64,000 nucleotides of DNA from Labrys wisconsinensis (GTDB lineage Bacteria; Pseudomonadota; Alphaproteobacteria; Rhizobiales; Labraceae). The notes beneath the pieces are model-generated. The model made no database searches. It had not been told where the DNA came from and saw nothing but the letters and a program-made list of their open reading frames with translations. Of this stretch, positions 27,201 to 34,179 are shown in pieces (the first letter of the stretch is position 1; every line of letters starts with the position of its first letter). A program made the translations under genes and the position numbers. The stretch covers positions 1-64,000 of the forward strand of contig NZ_JAUSVX010000012.1 in NCBI RefSeq assembly GCF_030814995.1, written 5' to 3'.

Positions 27201-28800
27201 GCGCCATCTCCTCGATGCGGCGGTGGAGGAGCTCGATGGCGGAGGCGTCGGCGCCGCGGGCGGCGATGCGGTCGAGCCTGCCGGAGATGGCTCCGAGCTC
27301 GTCCTCCAGCCGGGCGAAATCCGGTATCGCCAGCCGCGACAGGCCGCGGGCGATCTCGCCGAGATGCCCCTCGACCGTGCGCAGGGCGACTTCGCTGGCC
27401 CCGTCCTGACGCAGCTCCTCGATGCGGTCCGCCATCCAGGCGATGCGGCTTTCCAGCGCGTCCAGCCCGCCCTGCGACGCCAGGCTCTCGAGGCCGCGCG
27501 ACACCGCGCCGATATCGTCGCGCAGCGCCGTTATGGCCGGATCCTTGGCGAGGTCGGGCTGCTGCGGCCGACCGGCCTGGCGCAGCTCGGCGATCTCCCG
27601 CGTCAGGCTGGCGATCTGGCTCTTCACCCCGTCCAGGCCGGAGGCATAGGCGAGCGCCGCCGGATCCTGCGGCGGACGGATCGGCCGGGGCGGCCAGGCA
27701 GGCTCGGCCCGGGCGGTGTCGCCGTCGAGGATGCGCTGGCGGGTGCTGATCTCGTCGATCGCCCGGTCGAGCGTGATGGGCTTGGCGGCCGGCGGGGCAA
27801 CCTCGCCGGTCCGGCGGTCGGACAGGGTGTCGAGGATGCGCGAGAGCTTCGATTCGATCCGCGCGGCATGCTCGCCCCGCTCCGTCTCCGGCAGGGCGGG
27901 CCTGGGATAGGAGGGGGTGGGCTCGGGCTGAACGGGCCTGGTGTAGGCGGCAGGCTCGGGCTGGGCGGGCCTGGTGTAGGCGGCAGGCTCGGGCTGGGCG
28001 GGCCTGGTGTAGGCGGCAGGCTCGGGCTGGGCGGGCCTGGGCGACGCGGCCATCTGCTCGGCCAGCCCGCCGAGGCGCCGCTCGAGCTCGGCGGCGTCGC
28101 GTGCCAGCGCATCCTCGCGGCTGACCGCCGGCTTCTGCCCCATCAGGCCGGAGAGACGTTCGTCGAGCTTGTCGATCGCCGCCTTGATCGGGCTCGTGCC
28201 CGGCTCCTCGACCTTGGGGAGCTTGGCCTCGATCTGGTCGAGCCGGCCCGCGACGGCGCGCACGGCGGCAGCGGCCTCGGTGGACTCGGCGGCCTTCGGG
28301 GCCCGTTCGGCCGCTTCGATCCACTTGGCGACGGCGGCAAGGGCGTTCGCGGTCTTGGTCTCGGCCTCGCGGTTGGAGCGGGCGAGCGTCTCGATCAGCT
28401 GGGCGGTGCGTGCCTCGTTGTCGGCATTGCGCCGCATCAGGCCCTCGATCAGGTCGGCGGTGCGGCTTTCGGTAGCCCGCACGCGCTCGAACGCCTGCTT
28501 CGGCTCGAAACCGGCCCCGCCAGCGACCTCGCGGGCGGAGGCCGCCACGGCGGGGGCGGCGGCAGACGCCGTCGAGGACGAGCGACGATCGATCTCGGCG
28601 AGACGACTGGCCAGGGAGGCGAGCGGCGAGCTCGCCGCGGCGCCTGCATCGGCCTGCTCCTCACGCTCGGAGGTCTGCTCGGCGATCATGGCGTTGAGCC
28701 ACTGCCCGAGCGTCATGCCGGACCGGCGCGCCAGTTCCTTGGCCGTCTCCCGCGCATCGGGACCGACGCCCTTCACGCTCCATGGAACGCTCTGTCTCAT
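24256..28800 (-). CDS. Giant PodJ-like polar organising protein with Sel1 repeats
   Basis: I place the start at MRQSVPWSVKGVGPDARETA, the family's usual N-terminus, giving 1514 residues. Residues to about 1150 are mostly acidic coiled coil with internal repeats (see the two repeat entries). One membrane helix lies at about 1168-1188 (VPILLGLAAVVMALGAYQVY). A Pro/Ala-rich periplasmic linker follows. Sel1-like repeats fill about 1310-1440, including RYRLGSMYEKGMGVAKD-type units. PodJ recruits polar development factors from the cytoplasmic pole and signals through its periplasmic part. Unlike Caulobacter PodJ, no C-terminal peptidoglycan-binding domain is visible after the Sel1 region. GANTC sites cluster just upstream. 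Confidence 0.84.
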   Translation of the reverse strand: MRQSVPWSVKGVGPDARETAKELARRSGMTLGQWLNAMIAEQTSEREEQADAGAAASSPLASLASRLAEIDRRSSSTASAAAPAVAASAREVAGGAGFEPKQAFERVRATESRTADLIEGLMRRNADNEARTAQLIETLARSNREAETKTANALAAVAKWIEAAERAPKAAESTEAAAAVRAVAGRLDQIEAKLPKVEEPGTSPIKAAIDKLDERLSGLMGQKPAVSREDALARDAAELERRLGGLAEQMAASPRPAQPEPAAYTRPAQPEPAAYTRPAQPEPAAYTRPVQPEPTPSYPRPALPETERGEHAARIESKLSRILDTLSDRRTGEVAPPAAKPITLDRAIDEISTRQRILDGDTARAEPAWPPRPIRPPQDPAALAYASGLDGVKSQIASLTREIAELRQAGRPQQPDLAKDPAITALRDDIGAVSRGLESLASQGGLDALESRIAWMADRIEELRQDGASEVALRTVEGHLGEIARGLSRLAIPDFARLEDELGAISGRLDRIAARGADASAIELLHRRIEEMARLVADPGRFEEDLQAISDKLDRIAAQAADLSPLDKLHRQLEEMLNAAPEPGRVEGDLRTISGKLDRIAAQTVDLSPLDRLNDRLAEMLSTAPDPGRVEGDLRTISGKLDRLAAQATDPSAIEKLHRRFDDIARQPAADLARLEGNLKGISSKLDVIAASGLDPDLVEALTRRLEQASRTSIGQQAAGLAADPAIAALRQDLAEVSRALAASATTEGLDALESRIAGLADRIDELRSAGASESLLRSVEGQLAEIARSLPRLAVPDMAGMQSDIRAIAGKLDLLASRGVDVAAIQRLQAQAEEIRDLVGEAVRPQAIEALAGRMDELGRRLDRIDAALARQAPQAAAPLEAMISQLAEKLDRAQRPGADERSLDALEQQINRMAERLEAAGSRPPDLGGIERSLADLFAQLRETRADALDAADDAAARAVRDAVAQLPDQSAVLSEDVYRHLADIRSTQDQLGRRTEVTLDAVQTTLERLAERMGQLERDSSAPIGQAVAEPPAPRRPEPAPEPIAAATPAFDGASALADLSLDMPLEPGTGGPRPAAQPAVDPSFGRAVAAAASNPDARRTEFIQAARRAAQAAALEAQAMAQRGGAEIAPEAAEPERETPVEAAPARRRSAARAGLGNRLRRRRVPILLGLAAVVMALGAYQVYDHMASSGEGTSAVRPTAAPAPAPDQPGVSAPLPAPSGTQPPADAAPKPQGALPAPDATAAAAPVPGPPAPAAPAADAGRPSAAVAPINPGVPSLGTAMLPPPDAAAPAAAADTLPARLQQAVKAEDPRALFDLATRLAAGGADADLKAAAQLYQRSGDKGFVPAQYRLGSMYEKGMGVAKDLDLARTWYQRAAAGGNIKAMHNLAVLYAEGAVDGKPDYAAAARWFRQAAERGLRDSEYNYAILVARGLGSTPDLPEAYKWFSLAAAQGDPDAGKKRDDVARRLDAATLAAQKAAVAGFKPQEAPAMANEATLPPASWATASREGA
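26779..27309 (-). repeat. Tandem 132-bp coding repeats in the podJ-like gene
   Basis: Four consecutive 44- to 45-codon units start at 27309, 27177, 27045 and 26913. They encode variants of a coiled-coil heptad block with the core DLRTISGKLDRIAAQ. The two units at 27045 and 26913 are close to identical at the DNA level, which suggests recent duplication or gene conversion. Unit starts are exactly 132 bp apart, and a diverged fifth unit begins at 26778. Length changes in whole units would keep the reading frame. Confidence 0.85.
27934..28032 (-). repeat. Three near-perfect 33-bp direct repeats in the podJ-like gene
   Basis: Three copies of a 33-base unit start at 27934, 27967 and 28000, with a partial fourth after 28032. 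They encode an 11-residue Pro-rich unit, PAQPEPAAYTR, in the cytoplasmic part of the protein (about residues 255-290). The copies are almost identical, so the copy number is likely to vary between strains by slippage or recombination, in frame. Confidence 0.88.
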
Positions 28801-28805
28801 GCCCG

Positions 28806-28876
28806 GACTCGCCACCTGGCGCCGGCCTCCCGAGGCTGGCGCAGCCTGTGTGCTCCGGATTCGCAAGACGCGATTC
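28806..28876. promoter_or_regulatory. Cluster of three GANTC (CcrM methylation) sites upstream of the podJ-like gene
   Basis: GACTC lies at 28806-28810, GATTC at 28858-28862 and GATTC at 28872-28876. All fall within 76 bases upstream of the start codon at 28800. In Caulobacter, GcrA activates podJ and other genes at promoters with CcrM-methylated GANTC. This arrangement fits that regulation. The sites are seen directly, while their use is inferred. Confidence 0.5.
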
Positions 28877-28920
28877 GCGACGCAGCACAAGCCAACGTCG
28901 GCAGCTTTTGCCGCATACGG

Positions 28921-28936
28921 TAAACAAGCCGTTAAC
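28921..28936 (-). promoter_or_regulatory. Near-consensus CtrA box
   Basis: On the minus strand the sequence reads TTAA, seven bases, TTTAC. It has one mismatch to the CtrA consensus TTAA-N7-TTAAC. It lies about 120 bp upstream of the podJ-like start and next to the GANTC cluster. One such near match could occur by chance. Confidence 0.3.
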
Positions 28937-29326
28937 TGTGTCGAAATGGCACAGGCGCGAGCCGGCTTCTCAGGCTTGCCCGGCGCGTCGTTCACACACT
29001 CGTGAAAACCTGTTAACAGCCCTTCGGGCGTGGTTCAGGCCGCGCCGGAAGCATCCTTCCTCCAGGCAAAGGCGTCGCAACGGAATGCACGGCCATCAAT
29101 CAATTCGACGGGCGCCCGTGAAAGTTGCGTGACATCCGCCTTAGTATTGGCGAAATGTCCCATCACATCAGCGTTTCAGTGGATAGCCCCACGACGTGAA
29201 GCCGAGTACCAGTCCCGCCGTGGGGAGCTCGACCTGGTTTACGCCAACCAGCAATCGTGCGACGCTCACATGACATTAACCGGGCGTCGCTCGTAACCGC
29301 CAGGAGACTGGCACTGGGAGCCACCG

Positions 29327-29773
29327 ATGCCCAAAGGCAAAACCGCCCTCGCGGTGAAATCATATAGCTATTCCATGATCCCAACGCTGTCCGATACCGT
29401 GTCATCCCAGGCCAACGCTTCCGCCGTCTATGCGATCGGCGACCTTTCCCGAGAGTTCGGCGTGACCCTGCGCGCGCTCCGGTTCTACGAGGACAAGGGC
29501 CTGCTCAATCCGACGCGAGACGGATTGACCCGGCTCTACAGCGCCCGTGACCGCGAGAACCTCCAGCTCATCCTGAAGGGCAAGAGGCTGGGCTTCACCC
29601 TGGTCGAGATCAACGACATGATCGCCAACCAGGACGGCACGCCGAAGCTGAGCATGAGCGCGGAGACCGTCAAGGAGCAGATCGCGCATCTGGAGCGTCA
29701 GCGCGGCGAGATCGACGAGGCGCTGGTCGAGCTGCGCAAGAGCTACGAGTCCCTGTCGCGCGGAGCCCGCTGA
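29327..29773 (+). CDS. MerR-family transcriptional regulator
   Basis: The 148-residue product has a MerR winged helix at about 35-70 (YAIGDLSREFGVTLRALRFYEDKG), followed by the second helix-turn-helix with LTRLYSARDRENL. A C-terminal dimerisation coiled coil spans about 110-145. There are no cysteines for metal binding, so it is not a metal sensor of the MerR/CueR kind. The ligand is unknown. The ATG at 29327 has GGGAG at proper spacing. An internal ATG at 29375 would remove 16 non-conserved residues and is an alternative. The next gene starts 302 bp downstream. Confidence 0.88.
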   Translation: MPKGKTALAVKSYSYSMIPTLSDTVSSQANASAVYAIGDLSREFGVTLRALRFYEDKGLLNPTRDGLTRLYSARDRENLQLILKGKRLGFTLVEINDMIANQDGTPKLSMSAETVKEQIAHLERQRGEIDEALVELRKSYESLSRGAR

Positions 29774-30075
29774 GGCGCTTCGTGCCGCTCCCGCCGGGCC
29801 GCCGACGCCCGGCCGGGACAATGCTCCCGGTGCGGCTGTCCCGTCCGGCCACGGCGTGGCAGGATACGGGGCTGTCGCACTATCCCGTCCATGCGCCCGA
29901 GCCCGTCCATGCCCCTCGCCTCCCGTGCCGGCGCCGCCGCTTTCCCTCTCGCGGCCGCGGCGTTGCTCCGGGCGGGGCACCGGCCTGATAGGTCGTCTGG
30001 AAACATCGGCCAAGTCGATCCGGCGGATTTCCCAACGGCCTGCGCGGCGATGGCAATATCGGCGCCGTGCCCGTG
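29774..30075. other. Spacer with a G+C-rich hairpin after the merR gene
   Basis: GCCGGGC (29793-29799) and GCCCGGC (29807-29813) form a perfect seven-pair stem 20 bases after the merR stop. No T-run follows, so it is at most a candidate transcript end. The remaining bases up to the SCO-family gene have no supported gene or clear promoter. Confidence 0.4.
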
Positions 30076-30660
30076 ATGGCGACGATCCGGTTCCGCCTGC
30101 TGGCCCCGGTCGCAATCCTGGTCTTCGCCGCCGCAGCGCTGGGCGCGACCATCTTCCTGTGGCACCCGCCCGCGCAGGCGGACGCGCCGATCGGCGGAGC
30201 CTATGCCCTGGTCGACCAGGCCGGCACGCCGGTGACGGACCGGGACAGCCTCGGCAAGATCACCCTCGTCTTCTTCGGCTATACCCACAGCGCCGACATC
30301 GGCCCGACGACGCTGTTCGAGATGTCCGAGACGCTCGACCGGCTCGGCCCGCGCGCCGAGGGCGTCAACGCCCTGTTCATCACCGTCGACCCCGCGCGCG
30401 ACACGCCGGAGGTGATGCGCCGCTATCTCTCCGCCTTCCCCCACATCCGCGGCCTGACCGGCAGCCAGGCCGCCGTGGACGCGGCGCTGCGGGCCTACCG
30501 CATCGATGTGCGCAAGGGATCGGCCTCGGGCGGCAACTACACGATCGACCACACCGCCACGGTGTTCGAGATGGACGCGGCCGGACGCTATGTCGGCGCG
30601 CTGGACCTCGCGGCCGGCCCGGACGCGGCGGCGGCGGCGCTTGCGAAGCGCCTGCAATGA
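30076..30660 (+). CDS. SCO1/SenC-family protein lacking the copper-binding cysteines
   Basis: The 194-residue product has an N-terminal membrane anchor (about 9-29) and a thioredoxin-fold SCO domain (about 40-194) facing the periplasm. Family landmarks are FFGYTH (67-71 region), LFITVDPARDTPEVMRRYL and NYTIDHTATVF, with the conserved His159. The canonical CxxxC after FGYTH reads SADIG here, so both copper-binding and redox cysteines are replaced (Ser72, Gly76). A normal role in cytochrome oxidase copper insertion is therefore doubtful. GTG codons at 30067 and 30073 are alternative starts. The stop overlaps the next gene's ATG (ATGA), so the two are probably coupled. Confidence 0.85.
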   Translation: MATIRFRLLAPVAILVFAAAALGATIFLWHPPAQADAPIGGAYALVDQAGTPVTDRDSLGKITLVFFGYTHSADIGPTTLFEMSETLDRLGPRAEGVNALFITVDPARDTPEVMRRYLSAFPHIRGLTGSQAAVDAALRAYRIDVRKGSASGGNYTIDHTATVFEMDAAGRYVGALDLAAGPDAAAAALAKRLQ

Positions 30661-31571
30661 CGGAGGGGCAGACAGTGGGGCGGACGATGCGGGGGACACT
30701 TGGCCGCGCCCGGCTGGGCGGATTTCTCGGCCTCGGGCTCTGGCTGCTCGCCGCCCAGCCCGTCCCGGCGCAGCAGATCCCGACCCGCCTGCCTGCCGCC
30801 GCGGACGCGCCGAGCCTGTGGGACACGCGCCGCCGCCCCGACCCGCCGGATCTGCCGGCGGCGCGCCAGATCCGCTTCCTCACCGAGGACGACTATCCGC
30901 CCTTCGACTTCACCGGCGCGAGCGGCGCGCTGGAGGGCTTCAACGTCGACATCGCACGGGCGGTCTGCACCGAGCTCAAGATCTCCTGCACGGTGCAGGC
31001 GCGGCGCTGGGACACGATCGTCGCCGCCCTGGAGGCGGACCAGGGCGACGTGATCGCCGCTTCGCTGGCGGCGACGCCGGAAGCGCGGATGCGCCTCCTT
31101 TTCACCGCACCCTACTACCTCACCCCGGCCCGCTTCGCCACGCGCCGCGACGGCGGCATCGCCGAGGCGACGCCCGGCGGCCTCGCGGGCAAGCACGTGG
31201 CGGTGACGGCCGGCACCGCCCACGAGGCCTATCTCAGGCTCCTGTTCCCGCAGACGGCGATCCTGGCCAAGCCGACCGATGCGGCGGCGCGCGAAGCGCT
31301 GCAGCAGGGCGAGGCGGACGCCCTGTTCGGCGACGGCATCGCGATCGCCTTCTGGCTCAACGGCACGTCCTCGGCCGGGTGCTGCCGCCTGGTCGGCGGC
31401 CCCTATCTGGAAAGCCGCTTCTTCGGCGAGGGCGTCGCCATGGCGGTGCGCCCGGCGGACCAGGCGCTGAAGGGCGCCCTCGACTTCGCCCTGTTCCGGC
31501 TGTGGGAGCGGGGCATCTATGCCGACCTGGTCCGGCGCTGGTTCCCGGTCGATCCCTTCGGCGGGACGTGA
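30657..31571 (+). CDS. Periplasmic solute-binding protein (amino-acid type, SBP family 3)
   Basis: The ATG overlaps the SCO gene's stop by four bases. The 304-residue product has a signal peptide (hydrophobic core at about 21-33, AQPVPAQQ cleavage area). A type II periplasmic-binding fold follows, with QIRFLTEDDYPPFDFTGASG, GFNVDIARAVC, WDTIVAALEADQGDVIAASL and the C-terminal FALFRLWERGIYADLVRRWFP. These match polar amino-acid ABC binding proteins. No permease or ATPase genes adjoin it, so it may serve a distant transporter or act as a sensor. Cysteines CTELKISC and CC at about 240 could form disulfides. The link with the neighbouring SCO protein is unexplained. Confidence 0.85.
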   Translation: MTEGQTVGRTMRGTLGRARLGGFLGLGLWLLAAQPVPAQQIPTRLPAAADAPSLWDTRRRPDPPDLPAARQIRFLTEDDYPPFDFTGASGALEGFNVDIARAVCTELKISCTVQARRWDTIVAALEADQGDVIAASLAATPEARMRLLFTAPYYLTPARFATRRDGGIAEATPGGLAGKHVAVTAGTAHEAYLRLLFPQTAILAKPTDAAAREALQQGEADALFGDGIAIAFWLNGTSSAGCCRLVGGPYLESRFFGEGVAMAVRPADQALKGALDFALFRLWERGIYADLVRRWFPVDPFGGT

Positions 31572-31876
31572 GCCCCGAGCAGGCGCGGCGAAAGCCCGCT
31601 CCCGCGTCAGATCGACCGCTCACTGTGGCACGGAAGACTCACTTTTGGCGGGAAGCTGGGGAAAACGTGCATGATGATTCGCAGACTCTTGCGCGAGAGT
31701 CACCCCCTCATGTAGTTAATACTTCGTCAAGCATGACATCTCGTGCTGCGTTCACGATCCCCCTTATAGTTACGATGATGAAGTCGCATCCATGCCTTTT
31801 TGGCATTGTAGCGAGCAGGTGAGGATTTGAGGCGCGGGATGTCGAGCGTCGACAAGACGATGCGCAGGAGATTACG
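31572..31876. other. Upstream region of gcrA
   Basis: No gene is present in these 305 bp. The left part after the solute-binding gene has no obvious terminator. The middle holds the GANTC cluster listed separately. The A+T-rich part from about 31705 to 31800 (TAGTTAATACTTCGTC and TTATAGTTACGATG) is the likely gcrA promoter and leader. The gcrA ribosome binding site is AGGAG at 31866-31870. Confidence 0.45.
31636..31701. promoter_or_regulatory. Cluster of four GANTC (CcrM methylation) sites upstream of gcrA
   Basis: GACTC lies at 31636-31640, GATTC at 31676-31680, GACTC at 31684-31688 and GAGTC at 31697-31701. That is four sites in 66 bp, 176-241 bp before the gcrA start. At this base composition one site per several hundred bases is expected. 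GcrA works with CcrM methylation, so self-regulation or replication-timed control of gcrA is a reasonable inference. Confidence 0.5.
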
Positions 31877-32413
31877 ATGCACTGGACCGACGAGCGGGTG
31901 GAGCTTCTGAAAAAACTCTGGTCAGAAGGTCTGTCCGCCAGCGTCATCGCCACCGAACTCGGCGGCGTGACGCGCAACGCCGTGATCGGAAAGGTGCACC
32001 GTCTCGGCCTCTCCGGCCGCACCAAGGCGCCGGTGCCGCAGGCCCAGCGCCGCGCCAAGCCGACCCGGGCGCCGTCGCATCCGCTGCGTTCGACGGCCTC
32101 GGCGGTACGCGGCAACACCGCGCTCGCCATCGACCTCATGCCGGCGGCCGACGCCGAGCCGGAGGTCGTGGCCGCGCCGCGGCCGGCCCAGGAGGTGGTG
32201 ATCCCGCTCTCCGAGCGTGTCACCATCATGGAGCTGCGCGAACAGATGTGCCGCTGGCCGCTGGGTGACCCCGGCCGCGAGGATTTCCGCTTCTGCGGCG
32301 GCCGCTCCGTGCCCGGCGCGCCCTATTGCTCCCACCACGCCGCCATCGCCTACCAGCCGGTTCTGGACCGGCGGCGCGAGCGCGACCGCGAGCGGCGCGC
32401 CCTGCGCGCCTGA
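31877..32413 (+). CDS. gcrA: GcrA cell-cycle regulator
   Basis: The 178-residue product begins with MHWTDERVELLKKLWSEGLS and contains TRNAVIGKVHRLGLSGR, the conserved GcrA DNA-binding domain (1-45). A variable Ala/Pro-rich linker follows. The C-terminal sigma-70-contacting region (about 120-170) has MELREQMCRWPLGDPGREDF, FCGGRSV and PYCSHHAAIAY with conserved Cys and His. GcrA binds RNA polymerase holding sigma-70 and activates promoters with methylated GANTC, timing cell-cycle genes. A GGAG ribosome binding site precedes the ATG. A GGGGC-CGG-GCCCC hairpin follows the stop at 32415-32427 without a T-run. Confidence 0.95.
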   Translation: MHWTDERVELLKKLWSEGLSASVIATELGGVTRNAVIGKVHRLGLSGRTKAPVPQAQRRAKPTRAPSHPLRSTASAVRGNTALAIDLMPAADAEPEVVAAPRPAQEVVIPLSERVTIMELREQMCRWPLGDPGREDFRFCGGRSVPGAPYCSHHAAIAYQPVLDRRRERDRERRALRA

Positions 32414-32515
32414 CGGGGCCGGGCCCCTGACGGGGCCGCACGGCGCATCCCGTCTTCCGATCGACGCGCGGCTGCGCTAAGTCAGCGCTGACCGACCTTC
32501 GCCAGCGGGACCGCA

Positions 32516-33139
32516 ATGCCGCGCCATCTGGACTATTTTCTCTCGCTGTCGAGCCCGTGGGCCTATATGGGCCACGCCATCCTCCTGGACATCGCCAGGC
32601 GGCACGAGCTCTCGCTCACCTACAAGCCGGTGTTCCTCGGCAACATCTTCGCTGAGACCGGCGGCCTGCCGCTGCCCAAGCGCCATCCCGCGCGCCAGCG
32701 CTACCGCCTGGTCGAGCTGCAGCGCTGGCGCGAGCGCCGCAACCTGAGCTTCAACGTCCGTCCGAAGTTCTGGCCCTTCGACGTCAACACCGCCGACCGC
32801 TTCGTGGCCGCGGTGGCGATGAGCGGGGCCGATCCCGGCGCCTTCATCGGCCGTGCCTTCGCGGCGATCTGGGAGAAGGAGCAGAACCTCGGCGACGAGG
32901 CCGTCATCCTGCGCCTGGCCCAGGAGGCCGGCCTCGACGGGCCCGCGCTGCTGCGGGTGGCGAAGTCCGACGCCGCCGAGGCCGCCTACGAGCAGAATTT
33001 CCGCGACGCGGTCTCGGCCGACGTGTTCGGCTCGCCCTCCTACGTCCTCGACGGCGAGGTGTTCTGGGGCCAGGACCGGCTCGACTTCCTGGAGGAGGCG
33101 CTGCAGAACCGGCGCCTGCCCTATTCGTCCGTGGTGTGA
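32516..33139 (+). CDS. 2-hydroxychromene-2-carboxylate isomerase-like protein (DsbA fold)
   Basis: The 207-residue product matches the HCCA isomerase/kappa-class GST family. LDYFLSLSSPWAYMG (5-19) contains the serine that replaces cysteine in this branch of the thioredoxin fold. RPKFWPFD, a helical insertion and FGSPSYVLDGEVFWGQDRLDFLEEAL (about 172-197) follow. Known members isomerise hydroxychromene carboxylates in naphthalene breakdown, but many bacterial copies lie outside aromatic pathways, and no such pathway genes are nearby. It may be a general glutathione-dependent enzyme. It stands alone between gcrA and the sigma-factor gene. Confidence 0.85.
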   Translation: MPRHLDYFLSLSSPWAYMGHAILLDIARRHELSLTYKPVFLGNIFAETGGLPLPKRHPARQRYRLVELQRWRERRNLSFNVRPKFWPFDVNTADRFVAAVAMSGADPGAFIGRAFAAIWEKEQNLGDEAVILRLAQEAGLDGPALLRVAKSDAAEAAYEQNFRDAVSADVFGSPSYVLDGEVFWGQDRLDFLEEALQNRRLPYSSVV

Positions 33140-33537
33140 GCCCGGCGGGCTTGCGAGCGGCCTGGGCTGGATGGCGAACGTTTGACCGGCCGGCCGAACG
33201 ACAAGAGGATTCGATGCCTCGGCCGCATCGGCGCAATTTTTTCGACATGCCGCAAAGGAAATCCCGGCAAGGTGCGTCTCATGGGGTGAACGGCAATCGT
33301 GCCGGGGAGACCAGCCATGCGAGGATGCACGCCGCGGACCGTGGGCCGTCTGTGCCCGCCAAAGCCGATCCAGCGCCCCGAATCAGATGAATCGACGTGC
33401 TGCGCCGACCGCGAGCAGCGGTCATGCTGACAGCCCTCCAGCCGATGGCGCCGCCGTTCGAGCCCTGGCGGAGCATCTTTGCAAGCACGCCGCTTCTCAT
33501 GGCGCCCGCGATCCGGAGCGGGCTCACGCTCTGTGCC
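33140..33537. other. Region upstream of the ECF sigma-factor gene
   Basis: About 400 bp without a convincing gene, although one frame reading into the sigma factor stays open from 33397. An ECF-type promoter could be expected here. GGAA at 33257 followed by CGTC at 33274 has only 14 bases between the elements, which is short, so I do not call it. A short T-run occurs at 33238-33243. Confidence 0.35.
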
Positions 33538-34179
33538 ATGGCCGAACCGGAGCAGAACGCCTTGCCGCGCGACGAAGCGGCGCCGACAGCCAGTCCGCAC
33601 GACGGCGCCGAGGCGATCGACGGCGATCCCGATCTGATCTCGCGCGCCGTAGCGGGTGACCGCCGCGCTTTCGAAGCCCTGGTGCGCCGCCACTATGACC
33701 GCATTCATCGGGTAGCCTGGCGCCAGACGGGCTCGATCCACGAGGCGGAGGACATCGCGCAGGACGTGTTGTGCCGGCTGCTGGAACGCCTGGGCGATTT
33801 CCGCGGCGAATCCCGCTTCACCACCTGGCTGATCGGCGTGACCATCAATGCCTGCCGCGACCATCGCCGCCGGCGCGGTGGCTTTCTGCGGATGCGCGAG
33901 GCCTTCGCGGCCATGGCCAGCCTCGCCGACCGGCCCGACGGCCGCGACCTCTACCGTCGCAGCTGGCTGAGCAGCCTGCTCGGCGCCCTCAAGCCGGATC
34001 TGCGTGAGACCGTGGTGCTCGTGGCCGGCGAAGCCCTCAGCCATGCCGAAGCAGCGCGCGAGCTCGGCATCTCGGAGCAGACCGTCGCCTGGCGCATGCA
34101 CCAGGCCCGCAAGCAGCTGAAGCAGTACCGCTCCGGCGCCGACAACGCCCACCGCAAGGAGATCCGCGATGAGCGTTGA
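33538..34179 (+). CDS. ECF-type RNA polymerase sigma factor
   Basis: I start at MAEPEQNALPRDEAAP, giving 213 residues. Earlier in-frame codons lack family similarity. Region 2 is ALVRRHYDRIHRVAWRQTGSIHEAEDIAQDVLCRLL (about 45-80), and FTTWLIGVTINACRDHRRR continues it. Region 4 is LRETVVLVAGEALSHAEAARELGISEQTVAWRMHQARKQL (about 155-195). It belongs to the group 4 sigma factors. Its last 11 bases overlap the start of a von Willebrand A membrane protein gene, which may be its partner or regulator. No classical anti-sigma gene is adjacent. Confidence 0.88.
   Translation: MAEPEQNALPRDEAAPTASPHDGAEAIDGDPDLISRAVAGDRRAFEALVRRHYDRIHRVAWRQTGSIHEAEDIAQDVLCRLLERLGDFRGESRFTTWLIGVTINACRDHRRRRGGFLRMREAFAAMASLADRPDGRDLYRRSWLSSLLGALKPDLRETVVLVAGEALSHAEAARELGISEQTVAWRMHQARKQLKQYRSGADNAHRKEIRDER

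Larger units (their letters stand above)
28801..29326. other. Divergent intergenic region between podJ-like and merR genes
   Basis: This 526-bp region carries control sequences for two divergent genes and no supported reading frame. Besides the GANTC cluster and CtrA-like box, it holds a ten-base palindrome CTGTTAACAG at 29010-29019. It also holds a dyad GCGACGC (29259-29265) / GCGTCGC (29284-29290) in the leader of the merR gene, 37 bases before its start codon. The second dyad could be an autoregulatory operator, though MerR operators usually have closer arms. Confidence 0.4.

Noticed and set aside
27934-28032. Short direct repeats as a CRISPR array
   Set aside because: The 33-bp units are contiguous with no spacers and lie in frame inside the podJ-like gene.
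25262-28923. Plus-strand frames of up to 900 codons opposite the podJ-like gene
   Set aside because: The repetitive coiled-coil coding sequence keeps other frames open. Their translations are low-complexity Arg/Gly/Ala-rich and resemble no protein.
33257-33278. GGAA...CGTC ECF-type promoter before the ECF sigma gene
   Set aside because: The gap between the elements is 14 bases, shorter than usual, and the hexamers are incomplete. One such match is expected by chance.
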